From SIAQ01 sp963767835 (GTDB lineage Bacteria > Planctomycetota > Planctomycetia > Gemmatales > Gemmataceae), in contig CAVYFY010000013.1 of NCBI GenBank assembly GCA_963767835.1, positions 1-64,000 on the forward strand: a stretch of DNA of 64,000 nucleotides. The letters run 5' to 3'. Position 1 is the first letter of the stretch; the number at the start of each line of letters is the position of its first letter. Below are positions 17,774-28,186 of this stretch, one piece after another. Position numbers and translations under genes: made by a program. Below the pieces are notes generated by a model that saw nothing but the letters and a program-made list of their open reading frames with translations, did not search any database and was not told where the DNA came from.

Positions 17774-19689
17774 GGTCCAATGGCATCGCGCCGCTGCAAC
17801 ACTAGCGGATTGTCCGTTTCCTCCCAGACCGAGACCACCCGCAGTCCCGCCCTCGGCAACTCCACGCCGCCGCGCGTCATATAGCCTTGCGCGGCGTCGA
17901 TGCGCAGCTCCACGCGCCGGCGCAATTGCTCGTCGAAAAGGGCTAGCACCGGCTGCCTCGCGTCATCGTACGCTTGCACGCACAGGCGCGGCGTTTGCGA
18001 ATCATTGCCAAAGTCGATGCGATCGTGCTCGCGCAAGGCAGGCATGAGATCGAAATGCCCGAGCATTTGCGCGAGGCCAACGGGCTTGGTGCGCAGGATC
18101 ACGAAATCATCGGCGACCTTACGCACATCCGCAAGGGCAGCCACCGGGCGCGGGCATTCGGCCAATTCAGCGTGCGGCAACCCCGAAGGCCAGACGCCGC
18201 TCTCGAATAGTGCGTCTAGCTTGTCCGCATCAATTTGAATCGCCAGCTCTGCGCACAGCTTCTTCAGCTCGCCCCAGCGCCGCCGCGCAATGGACGGGCT
18301 GAACGCTTCATGCGCCAGGATCGGCGTCAAATCGGGTTCGCCGACCTGCTTGGCGTAACCGAGCGGCCGATCGATAAACAGGCCAAGGCCCGTCTCGACG
18401 CGCTCGTCGAGATGCTCCAGGTCGGCGATGCTCTTTGCGAGCACGGAAAGCGCGGGCGGCGACAGCAGAGCGGCGAGCGGCTCGTCAGAAAAAAGCTGCC
18501 GCCGCCGGCGCATTGTCTGCGCCATCTGCTCTTCAGGCACGCGCGGATGGCTTTCAGGCAGGACGCGCGCGTTCTCGCCGGGTGAGGTCGGTGTATCCGG
18601 CACGAGATGGCCCTGATAATGCCATCGCAGCAAGCACGCTTGCCGGAGCGGCCGTCGCAGCCAACGCCCGTCAATGTCGTCGGCACAGGACGTTGAACCC
18701 CATCCATCGACCTCCTGAATGTAGCGACGGAGCGCGGCATCCAACAGGAGCGCATCGGGGTAGTTCGCTCCTCGATGGTGAAAGGTCACTAGATCGTAGG
18801 CCGTCAAGTGCTGACAGACCTTCCGTAACAGACCGGTGAGGCCGGAAAAATGGGCGAGCGCCGCTTCAAGGAAATGCGTGTGCGGCGACAGGGAAACGTT
18901 GTTGAACAGGGATGCCATCAACGACCGCTTCCATTGCGCGTCCAGCGGCCGTGCGCCGCAAAGCAAGTCATCGAGTTGAGCAAGTGGTGCCGTTGCCGGT
19001 CGCCGCAGCACGAATTCCACGAGTTTCACGGTTTCGGGCCAAGCACATGGTGCATTGATTCCACGCATCAGCCAATGCTCCCAAGATGCGCACGGCTGCT
19101 TGTCCGCTTCGGCGTGGTAAAGATAATGCAGCTGCCCGAATGTGAACGCTGGCAGCGGCGCCTCCACCGATGTGAGCGGCAATCGGCTTGTGCCGACAAT
19201 CGCGTGCCAGATCAAGCAAATCAACTCGTCGCGCACGCTGCCCAGATCGGCGAATTCCTCCAGCCGAATCGTGCCGACCAGCTCGCGCGTCCATTTGACC
19301 GTTTCGCGGCTCTCGATGACGCCGCCTCCAGCGTCGTAGCCTTCCCAGACATATGCCAGCAATCCGCGCGTGACGTGGATCTGTTTTTCGTGCACGTCGA
19401 GCTTCACCGAAATGGTCGGCTCCGTCGCGGGATGCGTGTCATTCTCTTGGATGACGTGCCAGGAGAGGAACGTCTTCTGCAAACGCGTTTGGCTTGCATC
19501 GACCAACCGGCCACGAAAGATTTCCCAGGGAATGGTCTCACCCCGCGCTACGACCCATGTGAGGCGCAGTTCCGGCGCAACGAAGAAGTTCCCCGGCCGC
19601 ATTGAGTCATCGATTAGCTGGCCGGCGGCCAATAGATCGGTAACACCGCTCGCGGGAGGCTTCGCAAACAGTGGAATGAGGCGGAGCAT
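17770..19689 (-). CDS. Large protein of unknown function
   Basis: 639 residues, no signal peptide or membrane helix, and no catalytic motif I recognise. The start codon ATG 19687-19689 lies inside the first copy of a 37-bp tandem duplication, so the second copy (ATG at 19724-19726) shows where an older or alternative start region could be. Its TAG stop (17770-17772) overlaps the TAA stop of the convergent anti-sigma gene by two bases. Composition is even throughout and the long intact frame supports a real gene. It is the last gene of the long minus-strand run after the GspE-like gene. The function is not inferable from sequence. Confidence 0.75.
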   Translation of the reverse strand: MLRLIPLFAKPPASGVTDLLAAGQLIDDSMRPGNFFVAPELRLTWVVARGETIPWEIFRGRLVDASQTRLQKTFLSWHVIQENDTHPATEPTISVKLDVHEKQIHVTRGLLAYVWEGYDAGGGVIESRETVKWTRELVGTIRLEEFADLGSVRDELICLIWHAIVGTSRLPLTSVEAPLPAFTFGQLHYLYHAEADKQPCASWEHWLMRGINAPCAWPETVKLVEFVLRRPATAPLAQLDDLLCGARPLDAQWKRSLMASLFNNVSLSPHTHFLEAALAHFSGLTGLLRKVCQHLTAYDLVTFHHRGANYPDALLLDAALRRYIQEVDGWGSTSCADDIDGRWLRRPLRQACLLRWHYQGHLVPDTPTSPGENARVLPESHPRVPEEQMAQTMRRRRQLFSDEPLAALLSPPALSVLAKSIADLEHLDERVETGLGLFIDRPLGYAKQVGEPDLTPILAHEAFSPSIARRRWGELKKLCAELAIQIDADKLDALFESGVWPSGLPHAELAECPRPVAALADVRKVADDFVILRTKPVGLAQMLGHFDLMPALREHDRIDFGNDSQTPRLCVQAYDDARQPVLALFDEQLRRRVELRIDAAQGYMTRGGVELPRAGLRVVSVWEETDNPLVLQRRDAIGP

Positions 19690-19758
19690 GAAGGAATCTT
19701 GGTTTGCAGATTTCAGAATGCAGCATGAAGGAATCTTGGTTTGCAGATTTCAGAATGC
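19685..19758. repeat. Two exact tandem copies of a 37-bp unit with internal heptads
   Basis: Copy one is 19685-19721, copy two is 19722-19758; they are identical. Within each copy the segment TTTGCAG-ATTTCAG-AATGCAG reads as three related heptanucleotides. The unit carries the start codon of the minus-strand gene, so the duplication also doubled a potential translation start. Confidence 0.9.
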
Positions 19759-19905
19759 AGGTTGAGCCTTTACATCAGGTTGGAGAAAGATTCCTTGCCA
19801 AGGCGCGGCAAGAATCTGCTGGCCTGGCTTTGCGGAAGTCCTCCAAAGACCATGGGAAACGAGTCGCCGATCGGTCTTTCGAGACACACCCTGAATCATT
19901 GTAGG

Positions 19906-21876
19906 TCACAGCCGTTGCATCGGCGCGAACTGCCGCTTGGGAAATAGTTCGCGAATCCGTTCGGGAGAAGCGAGGTGCTCTTCGATCAGGAATCGGGCGT
20001 AGCGGATCATGGGGAGAAAGGTCTGCGGGGTGAGGGCGTCGGACATTTCGGACCAAGGGGCGTTTCTTTCGATGAGGTCGCGCATCTGGTCGCTGACGGT
20101 GAGGATTTCGTAAGCGCCGGCGCGGCCGAGCTCGCCGGCACCCCGGCAGATGTCGCAGCCCTGGCCGCGGTGGGCCGTCCCGGTCCAGGAAGGCTCAAGG
20201 ATTCCTTGAGATTCCAGAAGGCCGATTTGGGCGTCGGAGGCGGCGAGCGGCTGGGCACAGGCCGCGCAGATGCGCGGCAGGAGCCTTTGGCAGATGACGC
20301 CGCGCAGGGCCGCTGCGAGCAAGTACGGCTTGACGTGCAAGTTGCGCAAACGGGCAATGGCGTCGAGGGCGAAATCGGTGTGCAGCGACGACAGCACCAA
20401 GTGCCCCGTTAAGGCTGCTTCCACCGCAATGGCCGCCGATTCTTCGTCCCGGATTTCGCCGATCAGCACCACGTCGGGATCCTGCCGAAGGATGGTGCGC
20501 AGAATCTGCGGGAAGCCAAGGCCAATGACGCGGTCCACACCGATCTGGGTGGCGAATTCGAGGTGGTATTCGACCGGATCCTCCACCGTCGTGATGTTGA
20601 TGGTCTGGTCCGTTTCCCACAGCTCGTGCAGCCCGGCATACAAGGTGGTGGTTTTGCCCGAACCGGTCGGGCCGCAGACGAGCACCAGGCCGCTGGGGGA
20701 GACGAACAGATCACGGGCCAGGCCGGCCACGACGCGCGAATGCATCAAGCCGTTCAGCTCTGGCTTGCGCCGCTGCGGATCGAGCAGCCGCAGCACCACT
20801 TTTTCGCCCCCCTGGCAAGGCGTAATGGAGACGCGCGTCTCCACGCGCCGGGCGCCGGCCTGAAGCGAAATCCGGCCGTCCTGCGGCAAGCGGTGGTTGG
20901 TGATGTCCAGTTCACTCATGACCTTGATGCGCGAAATGATGTGTGTGAACACCTTCGGCGCGATCGCGTGATCGAGCGGAAACATGTTTCCCTCGACACG
21001 CATGCGGACCCGCCCCGCCTCCACGCCCGGCTCGAAATGCACGTCGCTGGCGCCGCTGGCAAGTGCCTGACCCAGCACCCTCTGCAAAAGATCAGCCGTC
21101 TCATGGTGCCCCAACGATTGCGCCTTCCCCTCCGCATCAATGTAGCTCAAGTCGATCTTCTCGACGGGCGGCAATGCCAGCGCACCCTGCAGCGAGTCGC
21201 GGTGCCGCTTGTAATCGTCTTCAGCGATGGCGGCGAATTCCAGGCGATAGGAGCGCAGCACGTTCTCCAGAAACGAGCGAATTTTTTCGTCATGCGGATC
21301 GACCAGGGCAACCCTCACATGGTCCGCATCACGGGCGATCACGATGGCCTGGCACAGGGCGGCCACCCGCGGCGGCAAGAGCGCTTGCAGCTCGTCGACC
21401 CCCGAGTAGTCCTCCAGCGCTACGAACGGCACCACCACTACCTCACGCCGCGCTTGCTCCAGATAGCCGGCCATGCCTCGGCATAGGGCCAGGCCGACCA
21501 TCGGAATGCGCTGGACCAGTTCGACCAGGTGCGACCGCGAAAGCGCCCAGGCCCGCCCCGCCGTCAAGGCCCGCACCGAAGCAAGACGGGGCCTGCCCGT
21601 CAGCACCGCGATCTCGCCAAAGTAGCCGCCCGGCCCGATGCGCCGCACCTCACGCTCCAGGCCAAGGGCCGGCTGCGTGACGTACATCTGTAGCTCCCCA
21701 TCGACGACACAGTACAACTCCTCGCCGGGATCTCCCTCGCGGAAAAACAGGTCGCCCGGCTTGAAGATGCGCTCCCGCACTCCATCTGCTAAATGCTGCA
21801 ACGTTTCATCGTTGAATTCCTTGAACAGGCCGATGACACGCATCCGGGAAACCAGATCGGTCGAATTGCTGGGCAT
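19906..21876 (-). CDS. GspE/PilB-type secretion ATPase with N-terminal cyclic-nucleotide-binding domain
   Basis: 656 residues from ATG 21876. Residues about 14-135 form a cNMP-binding domain (FKPGDLFFREGDPGEELY and GGYFGEIAVLTGRPRLASV). An intermediate GspE-N/MshEN-like region spans about 145-235. The hexameric ATPase follows: Walker A GPTGSGKT at 401-408, Asp box TTVEDPVEY, Walker B-type VVLIGEIRDEESA, His box GHLVLSSLHT, and a four-cysteine zinc site (CAAC and CDIC). It powers assembly of a type II secretion or type IV pilus-like machine at the inner membrane. Coupling to a cyclic nucleotide is suggested by the fusion. The only pilin in the window is the Flp gene at 52.1 kb, on the same strand but distant. 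Confidence 0.9.
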   Translation of the reverse strand: MPSNSTDLVSRMRVIGLFKEFNDETLQHLADGVRERIFKPGDLFFREGDPGEELYCVVDGELQMYVTQPALGLEREVRRIGPGGYFGEIAVLTGRPRLASVRALTAGRAWALSRSHLVELVQRIPMVGLALCRGMAGYLEQARREVVVVPFVALEDYSGVDELQALLPPRVAALCQAIVIARDADHVRVALVDPHDEKIRSFLENVLRSYRLEFAAIAEDDYKRHRDSLQGALALPPVEKIDLSYIDAEGKAQSLGHHETADLLQRVLGQALASGASDVHFEPGVEAGRVRMRVEGNMFPLDHAIAPKVFTHIISRIKVMSELDITNHRLPQDGRISLQAGARRVETRVSITPCQGGEKVVLRLLDPQRRKPELNGLMHSRVVAGLARDLFVSPSGLVLVCGPTGSGKTTTLYAGLHELWETDQTINITTVEDPVEYHLEFATQIGVDRVIGLGFPQILRTILRQDPDVVLIGEIRDEESAAIAVEAALTGHLVLSSLHTDFALDAIARLRNLHVKPYLLAAALRGVICQRLLPRICAACAQPLAASDAQIGLLESQGILEPSWTGTAHRGQGCDICRGAGELGRAGAYEILTVSDQMRDLIERNAPWSEMSDALTPQTFLPMIRYARFLIEEHLASPERIRELFPKRQFAPMQRL

Positions 21877-22061
21877 GACAGGCTCGCTTGGGTGTGAAAA
21901 CGGTTGGGGCGGCGCCGATAGCAACAAAATATGAGGAACCGGACCGCTCGTCCTCGTTTCCGAGGATGATAGCCGAGCGGACCGGCGGGCACGACGCGTC
22001 ATGCGCGTCGGTTTACACGCTTGCCTGGGCTGAGAAGCCAAACCGAATGGGCGAGCGGCAT

Positions 22062-24931
22062 TCAATGCCGTCGTCGCTGTGGCGGGCGCGGCGGCGCTTC
22101 CTCGACGAGCGTGAACTTCACCTCGTTGCCGTTGTTGTCGTAGCACATGAATTCGAGGAATTCCGGCGACACGGCGGCGCCGGCGCTGGTGATGGCCACG
22201 GCCTTGCTGGTCGGATCCTCCAGGGCGACAATTTCCTTGCGTTTGCGGTTGAGCAGATACTGGGCGACCTCGTCATGAACGCGGATATCGATCCGGGCAA
22301 TATGCTCGCGATTGACGGCAAGTTGCAGCATGCGCATCACCTCGATCGCGACGCTTTCGCAGGTCTTGACGTGGCCGGTCCCCTTGCAGTGGGTGCAATC
22401 CTGGAAAGCGCTGCGCTTCAGTGACGGGCGGATGCGTTGGCGAGTCATCTCGATCAGGCCGAACTGGGAGATGCGCAGGATCTTGCTGCGGGCGCGGTCG
22501 CGCTGGACTGCGTCGCGCAGGGCTTTCTCGACGCCGCGGCGATGGCGATCCTCGCGCATGTCGATGAAATCGTTGACGATCACGCCGCCCAGATCGCGCA
22601 GGCGGAGCTGGCGGGCGATTTCCTTGGCGGCGTGGAGGTTCATCTGGTAGGCGGTTTCCTCGGCGTTGTTGTTGTCGGCCCGGAAGTTGCCGCTGTTGAC
22701 GTCGATGGCCACGAGCGCCTCAGTCTGATCGATGACGATCGAGCCGCCGTGGGGCAGTGAAACCTTGCGCTCCTGGATGCGGGCGATCTCGGCCTCAATG
22801 CCGTACTTGTGGAACATGGGCACGGAGCCGTCGTAGAACTTGATGCGGTCAGCATAGCGCGGCATGACGGCTTCCATGAACTCCTTGGCCGCTTCGTAGG
22901 CCCCCCGTTCATCGACCCAGATCGTGTCGATGTCGCTGGTGAAAATGTCACGGATGGTGCGCGTGACCATGTCGCTTTCTTTGTAGATTTCGCAGGGAGA
23001 TTTCTGCTTCTGGATACGGCGGGCGACGACTTCCCACAGGCGCGACAGGTACGCAAGATCGCTTTGCAGCTCCTTGGAATCGCGGTCTTGACCGGCGGTG
23101 CGGATGATGAAGCCGATGCCGCGCGGCGGTTTGAGCTCGTTCATGATTTCGCGCAGCCGGCGTCGGGTTTCCTCGTCGTCGATTTTGCGCGACACGCCGA
23201 TGCGGTTCAGGCCGGGCATGAGCACGAGGTATCGGCCCGCAATGCTGATGTACGTGGATAGGGTTGGTCCCTTGGTGCCGATGCCTTCCTTGATGACCTG
23301 AACCAAGACCTCCTGGCCGCGTTTGAAGATTTCTTCGATATGGGGCTTGGGTCGGAGCATGCCGGGGCGGCCTCCGCGGCCGGCGTCGCGGCCGGCATCG
23401 CGACCGCCGCGGCCGCCACGTCCCCCTTCTCGGTCGCCACGGCCACGGCTTCCGCCATCGCGTCCGCCGCGGCCTCGATCGCGTCCGCCGCGTCCGCCGT
23501 CTCGACCGCCTGGACCGCGGTCGCGCGGCGTGTATTCGGCCCTTTCGCCGTAGTCCTCGCCGACATCAGCCTCGTGCTCATCATCGCCGCCGATCTCGGA
23601 GATGGCGATTTCCTCCTCCTCCTCGACTTCGTCGCCCATCGATTTTTCTTCTTCAACCAGCTCTTCCAGGCTTTCATCGGGATCGTCCTTGAGGATAGCA
23701 GGCTCGAGCGGCCCGGACTCCGCTTCCTCCGATTCATTCACTCCTTCGCTCGGCTCGAAATTCTCTTCCTGAATGATGATCTCTTCATCGGGCTCGGGTT
23801 CGACAAACGGTGTCGGCTCGGGCTGCGGCGAGAACTTCGGCTCGGAGTGCCCCGTTGGCGGCGGCGAACCGGCGCCCGCGAAAAGCTCAGATCGTCGTCG
23901 CTCAAATCTTCCCGTGGTGCCGGGCGCGGCTCGATGGGCCCGAGCGATGGATCGTCCGCCCCGGTGCGCCGCTCGCTGGAATCCATCGGCCGCGGCTTGG
24001 GTTCTTTGGCCGACTCCTCGGCGGCAGTGCGCTTGCGGGGCTTTCTCGGCTTGGCGGTCTTGCCTTTGCCGCGGCTTGGCGTTTTACGCTTCGTCTTGGG
24101 CTCGTCGGCGTCGTCTTCCTTTTCGTCAGCGGATTCAGGCGGAGGCGTCTCTTCCGCTTTGGGCGCTTCTTCGACCGGAAGTTCGGCGTGAGGTTGCTCC
24201 GGCGCCTCGACTGGTGCGAAAGACGGCGGCGCTTCGGCGATCGGTTCGGCGGGCAACTCCATCGGGGCCGGCCAATCCTCCGACAGCCCGGTCGGTTCGC
24301 GCATCTCCGTCATTGGTTCGCGCATCTCTTCCGAATCGCTTTGCGCCGCGACCGGCGCCTCCGGTTGATAGAATTCGTCCGGCTCGTCGTAGATCTCCTC
24401 GACGATGATATCCGGCCCATCGGCCTCAGGCGGCGCCGGCGGCAACTCGTGCGACATCGGCGGCGTCTCGCCAGGCTGACCCAGCAACTCGTCCCTTTCT
24501 TCTGGTCCGACGGGCGGCCGGCCATACTGGCGCGGCGGAGCGCTGGGATCGTCGTAACGGGGCTGCGGCCGACCGCGCCCACCGCGGTCGCCGCGATCAC
24601 GACCGCCCCGGCCGCCCCGGTCTCGACCGCCCCGATCACGACCACCACGGTCCCGATCACCGCGCCGGCCATGCGATTGCTGCTCGATGTGGCGATAATA
24701 TGCGGGCTCGACATCGGAGACATGCAGGAAGCCGTTGCGCCCGACGCCGAAATCAACGAAGGCGGCCTGGATGCTTGGCTCGATATTGACGACGCGCCCC
24801 TTGTAGATGTTTCCCACATAGCTTTCGTGGCTGGCGCGCTCCACGTAAAGCTCCTCAAGCACGCCGTTCTCGACGATGGCGATGCGAATTTCCTCCGACT
24901 GCAAGCAATTGATCAGCATTTCTTTCTTCAT
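22062..24931 (-). CDS. Ribonuclease E/G with a giant disordered insert in the S1 domain (one frame break)
   Basis: The N-terminus (residues 1-85) is the first part of an RNase E/G S1 domain: VGNIYKGRVVNIEPS and AAFVDFGVGRNGFLHVSDV. About 450 residues of low-complexity sequence follow (RGGRD repeats, then acidic and Pro-rich, then more RGG). The S1 domain then resumes at IEEIFKRGQEVLVQVIKEG and the catalytic core is complete: AIDVNSG and VNDFIDM give the two metal-binding Asp residues, and CTHCKGTG is the Zn-link. The frame shifts near 23888 (one base lost); both ends match one protein of about 957 residues, otherwise read as 23738-24931 plus 22062-23741. It processes rRNA and decays mRNA. The radical-SAM-linked DUF2344 gene is immediately upstream, a common association. 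Confidence 0.9.
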
Positions 24932-24988
24932 AATTTTCCTTTCGCCCCCAGGAACGCAATGGGTCCGGGGCGTGAACGTGAACGAATA

Positions 24989-25804
24989 TCAGGTCTCGAA
25001 CGAGAACGGGCTGTCGATGATCGCCGTCGGACGCGCGGCCGACGGCGCCTCGAGCGATGTCCCATCATTCGCAATGGATTCTTCTTGTGCCGCTTGGATC
25101 GCCGGAGGGCCGGAGATTCCAGGGGGCAACTCGTCGTAGATTTCCAGATCGGTCCGCTCAATCACCGCGCCGGCGTCGAGCAATTCTCGCAGTCCCAGGG
25201 CTGCAATGATTTCTTCAGGGCGGGCGGCGCCATTGGGAGTGATCCACAAAGCCATCGCGAGATGATTCTCGGCGGCATGCAGCTCATCGACGTAGGGGCG
25301 AATATTAATGCGGCGTGGACGCGGGCGGTAACGATCCACCCAGTGCGTCTCGCCACGCAAGAATGCCTGGCAACGAGGTTCGATCTCGGTGTAATTTCCA
25401 TCGTGAGCGACCCGATACCACGCGCGCCGCACGTGTGCGCTCGTTTTCACGTCGATCGCTCGCAAGCTGACAATCACCAGGCCCGGCGGACATTGATCCT
25501 TCAGCCGTCGTTTGACTTCCTCGGCTGAGAGTGGCGCGGCGACCTCGAACTCCAGGACTTCGTGATGCCCGGCGATTCCCAGCGCCAGCGACAGCGCGAA
25601 CCACATGCGCGGACGCGGATTGAAGCCTTGCGTCGCCGGGATCGGCAAGTCGGCGCGGCGGAACATTCTCTCAAAGACGTGCATCAGGTCGTGATGGCTC
25701 ACCAGGCGCAGATCGCCTGCCTTGCAAAAGCGGACGCGGTACTTCGAGCGCGAAGGGGGAGCCGCCTGAAAAATGGGAGCGGGGTGTATCGAATCAAGCG
25801 CCAT
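24989..25804 (-). CDS. DUF2344 / TIGR03936-type radical-SAM-linked protein
   Basis: 271 residues. The block YRVRFCKAGDLRLVSHHDLMHVFERMFRRA, followed by LPIPATQGFNPRPRMWFALSLALG, is the hallmark of the DUF2344 family, usually encoded next to or fused to a radical SAM protein and often beside RNase G. No radical SAM domain is present here. ATG 25804 is chosen because GGGGGAG lies nine bases upstream and residues upstream in the open frame do not resemble the family. The C-terminal 50 residues are Glu/Ala-rich. It lies 57 bases upstream of the RNase E/G gene on the same strand, so they are probably one operon. The molecular role is not established. Confidence 0.85.
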   Translation of the reverse strand: MALDSIHPAPIFQAAPPSRSKYRVRFCKAGDLRLVSHHDLMHVFERMFRRADLPIPATQGFNPRPRMWFALSLALGIAGHHEVLEFEVAAPLSAEEVKRRLKDQCPPGLVIVSLRAIDVKTSAHVRRAWYRVAHDGNYTEIEPRCQAFLRGETHWVDRYRPRPRRINIRPYVDELHAAENHLAMALWITPNGAARPEEIIAALGLRELLDAGAVIERTDLEIYDELPPGISGPPAIQAAQEESIANDGTSLEAPSAARPTAIIDSPFSFET

Positions 25805-26001
25805 GCCGAGTTCTCCCCCGCTTCGGGGGAGCCAAGGTCGCACCGCGCAGAGGAATGGGGATTCATGCTGCGGATCGACCGGGATCCACGGTTGCGCAAT
25901 CCTCACATGGATGTGTGTGGGGCGCTGTAGGCGCCAGCGAACAGGCATTGTGCCGCTTGCGGGATAGCAAGTTTTGCGACGCCGCAAGCGGCAGGAGTGA
26001 G

Positions 26002-27751
26002 TCAGTTCACCACGACTTCCGGGAGGATTCGGCGGGTCTGTTCCCGCAGGTAATTATTCACATCGCGGGCGGTTGCGTACCGCATCGCTTCCTGAGCTAT
26101 TTGCTTGGCTTCCTCAATGGTGATCGATCGGATGATCTTCTTGATCTCCGGCAGGTTCTGGGGGGTCATGCTCAGTTGACGCAGCCCCAACCCCATCAGC
26201 AGGATCGTGTAAAGCGGGTCGCCGCTCATCTCGCCGCACACGCACACCTCGATGGCATACTTTCCCGCGGCACGGATGACATGGTCGATCAGCCGCAGCA
26301 CCGACGGGTCGCCTGCATTATAAAGGCCGGCGACATGTTCGTTCGTTCGGTCCGCTGCTAAGGTATACTGTATCAGATCATTGGTCCCGATGGAAAAGAA
26401 ATTTGCTTCTTTTGCCATTTCCTCCGCCATCAGGGCCGCCGACGGAATTTCGATCATGGTGCCGATCGGGATTTTGCGGTTGAAAGGAATCCTCTCCTCT
26501 TCGAGCTCCTCCTTGACGTCGCCGAGAATCATTTTACACTGGCGCAACTCCATGAGGGTGCTAACCATGGGGAACATGATCCGCACATTGCCATGATGGC
26601 TCGCCCGCAGAATGGCACGAAGTTGCGTCTTAAACAAGGGCAAGTTGCGCAGGCACAAACGTACACTCCGCATGCCCATCGCCGGATTTTTTTCGATGAG
26701 CTGAATGTCTGGACGATGAAACAGCTTGTCAGCGCCGAGATCGAGGGTGCGGATGACGACTTGCTTTTCCGGGCCAATGGCGCAGGACCGCCATGTAGGC
26801 TTCGTATTGCTCATCTTCGTTCGGGTCGCCCGTCTTGTTGAGATAAAGAAATTCGGTGCGGTACAGGCCGACGCCGTCAGCGCCCCGATCGGTGCAATGG
26901 GCGGCTTCCTGGGGAAATTCGATATTGCCCAGCAGTGCGGCGCGGACGCCATCGGTCGTCTCGGCGGGCAGGTCGCGCAGCGCATCGAGGCGTTTGGCGA
27001 AGGTGCCGAACTGGCGTTGCAGCACCAGATAGCGTTCACGGGTTTCCTCATCGGGGTTGAGGATGATGACGCCGCGATTGCCGTCCACGATGACTTCATC
27101 GCCGCCGGAGACATCGGTGAGAATTCGCCCCAGGCCGACGACGGCGGGGATTTCGAGCACGCCGGCCATGATGGCCGTATGGCTCGCCTTGCCTCCCGCT
27201 TCGGTGGCGAAGGCGTAGACGAATTTCGGATCGAGATTGGCGGTCTCGCTTGGCGTCAGGTCGTGCGCCAGGATGACGGCCGGCTCCTGAAGATTTTGCA
27301 GTGGGTCGCCCTGATCGCCAACCAGATGCTTGAGAACCGACTTTTCGATGTCGAAGAGATCGGAGGCTCGCGTGCTGAACATCGGCTGATTGAGCGCTTG
27401 CAGCGTCTTGGCGTGGCGGCGCATCGTTCGGCTGACGGCATATTCGGCCCCATGATTTTTCTGGGCGATCAACTGCTCGATTTCGCGGACCAACTCGGGA
27501 TCTTCGATAAGCAAGGCGTGGGCGGCAAAGATGGCGCCGTATTGCTTGCCGAGCTTCTCGCTGATCGCTTCCTGGTTAGCGCGGGCATCCTCAACGGCGT
27601 CGCGCAAGGCCTGATGCAGCCGATCGATTTCGCTCTTGGCCTGGCTTTTGTCAATGAACTGACGCGGAATGCGCACGCCTTCAGTTTCGACGACCAGGGC
27701 CTTGCCGATGGCGACGCCAGGAGAAACGGGAATGCCGCGTTTGATTTCCAT
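26002..27751 (-). CDS. ptsI: PTS enzyme I, phosphoenolpyruvate-protein phosphotransferase (one frame break)
   Basis: Repaired, the protein is about 583 residues, the normal EI length. The N-terminal part has the HPr-binding helices and the phosphorylated His191 in GGKASHTAIMAG. The C-terminal PEP-binding barrel shows VIRTLDLGADK, NPAMGMRSVRLCL, VRIMFPMVST, GTMIEIPSAALMAE, FSIGTNDLIQYTLA and VCVCGEMSGD. The frame is lost near 26783: AVLR is followed by AIGPEKQVVIRTLDLG in the next frame, explained by one missing base in a GCGCC context. Unrepaired pieces are 26729-27751 and 26002-27114. EI takes phosphate from PEP and passes it to HPr, whose gene lies 63 bases upstream. Confidence 0.93.
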
Positions 27752-27814
27752 CTTTGGTAGGCGCCCCCGCCTCGGAAGGCGTGAATTCGAACGGTCACAA
27801 ACGCATGAAATCCG

Positions 27815-28105
27815 TCACGACGGTTCTTCCTCTTCGTAATTGCGTTCAAAGACGCCGAGCAGCGCCTGCAATGCCTCGGCCGCACGGGGGCCGGTCGCTT
27901 CGATCACGAGTTCGGTGCCGGGGATGGCGACGAGCCCCATCAGGCCCCAGATGCTGGTGCCGTCCACCGGGTCCATGCCGGCGCGCGTGACGGTGACGGA
28001 GCAAGGGAACCGTTTGGCGGCTTCCACAAACGCCGCCATGGGGCGCATGTGGAATCCTTGCGGATTGGTGATCACGACGGTTTGCCTGGCCGATTCGCCC
28101 GTCAT
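27815..28105 (-). CDS. ptsH: PTS phosphocarrier protein HPr
   Basis: 96 residues. The active-site segment is NPQGFHMRPMAAFVEAAKRF with His19 in the place of His15; the regulatory Ser region is GTSIWGLMGL with Ser51 in the place of Ser46, so phosphorylation by HPr kinase is possible though no kinase gene is in view. The usual LHARPA is altered to FHMRPM, seen in some regulatory HPr proteins. It accepts phosphate from enzyme I (gene just downstream) and can pass it to the EIIA encoded just upstream. A heptad inverted repeat (28115-28184) separates it from the EIIA gene. Confidence 0.93.
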   Translation of the reverse strand: MTGESARQTVVITNPQGFHMRPMAAFVEAAKRFPCSVTVTRAGMDPVDGTSIWGLMGLVAIPGTELVIEATGPRAAEALQALLGVFERNYEEEEPS

Positions 28106-28114
28106 GGTAAAACC

Positions 28115-28184
28115 AGAGTGGTGAGTGGTGAGTGGTGAGTGGTTGGATCGGATTCACCACTCACTACTCACCACTCACCGCTCT
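28115..28184. repeat. Inverted array of heptanucleotides (AGAGTGG/TGAGTGG units)
   Basis: The left arm (28115-28143) is four heptads, one AGAGTGG and three TGAGTGG, plus T. The right arm (28156-28184) is the reverse complement of four nearly identical heptads, with two base differences. A 12-base spacer separates them. It lies between ptsH and the EIIA gene and would form a long hairpin in the transcript. Confidence 0.9.
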
Positions 28185-28186
28185 GA

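Noticed and set aside
23320..23560. CG-rich repeated tract that could be a tandem DNA repeat
   Set aside because: It encodes the RGG-type repeats of RNase E/G in frame; the DNA repetition follows from the protein.
26726..27760. Plus-strand frame of 344 codons opposite ptsI
   Set aside because: Shadow of enzyme I; no family match.
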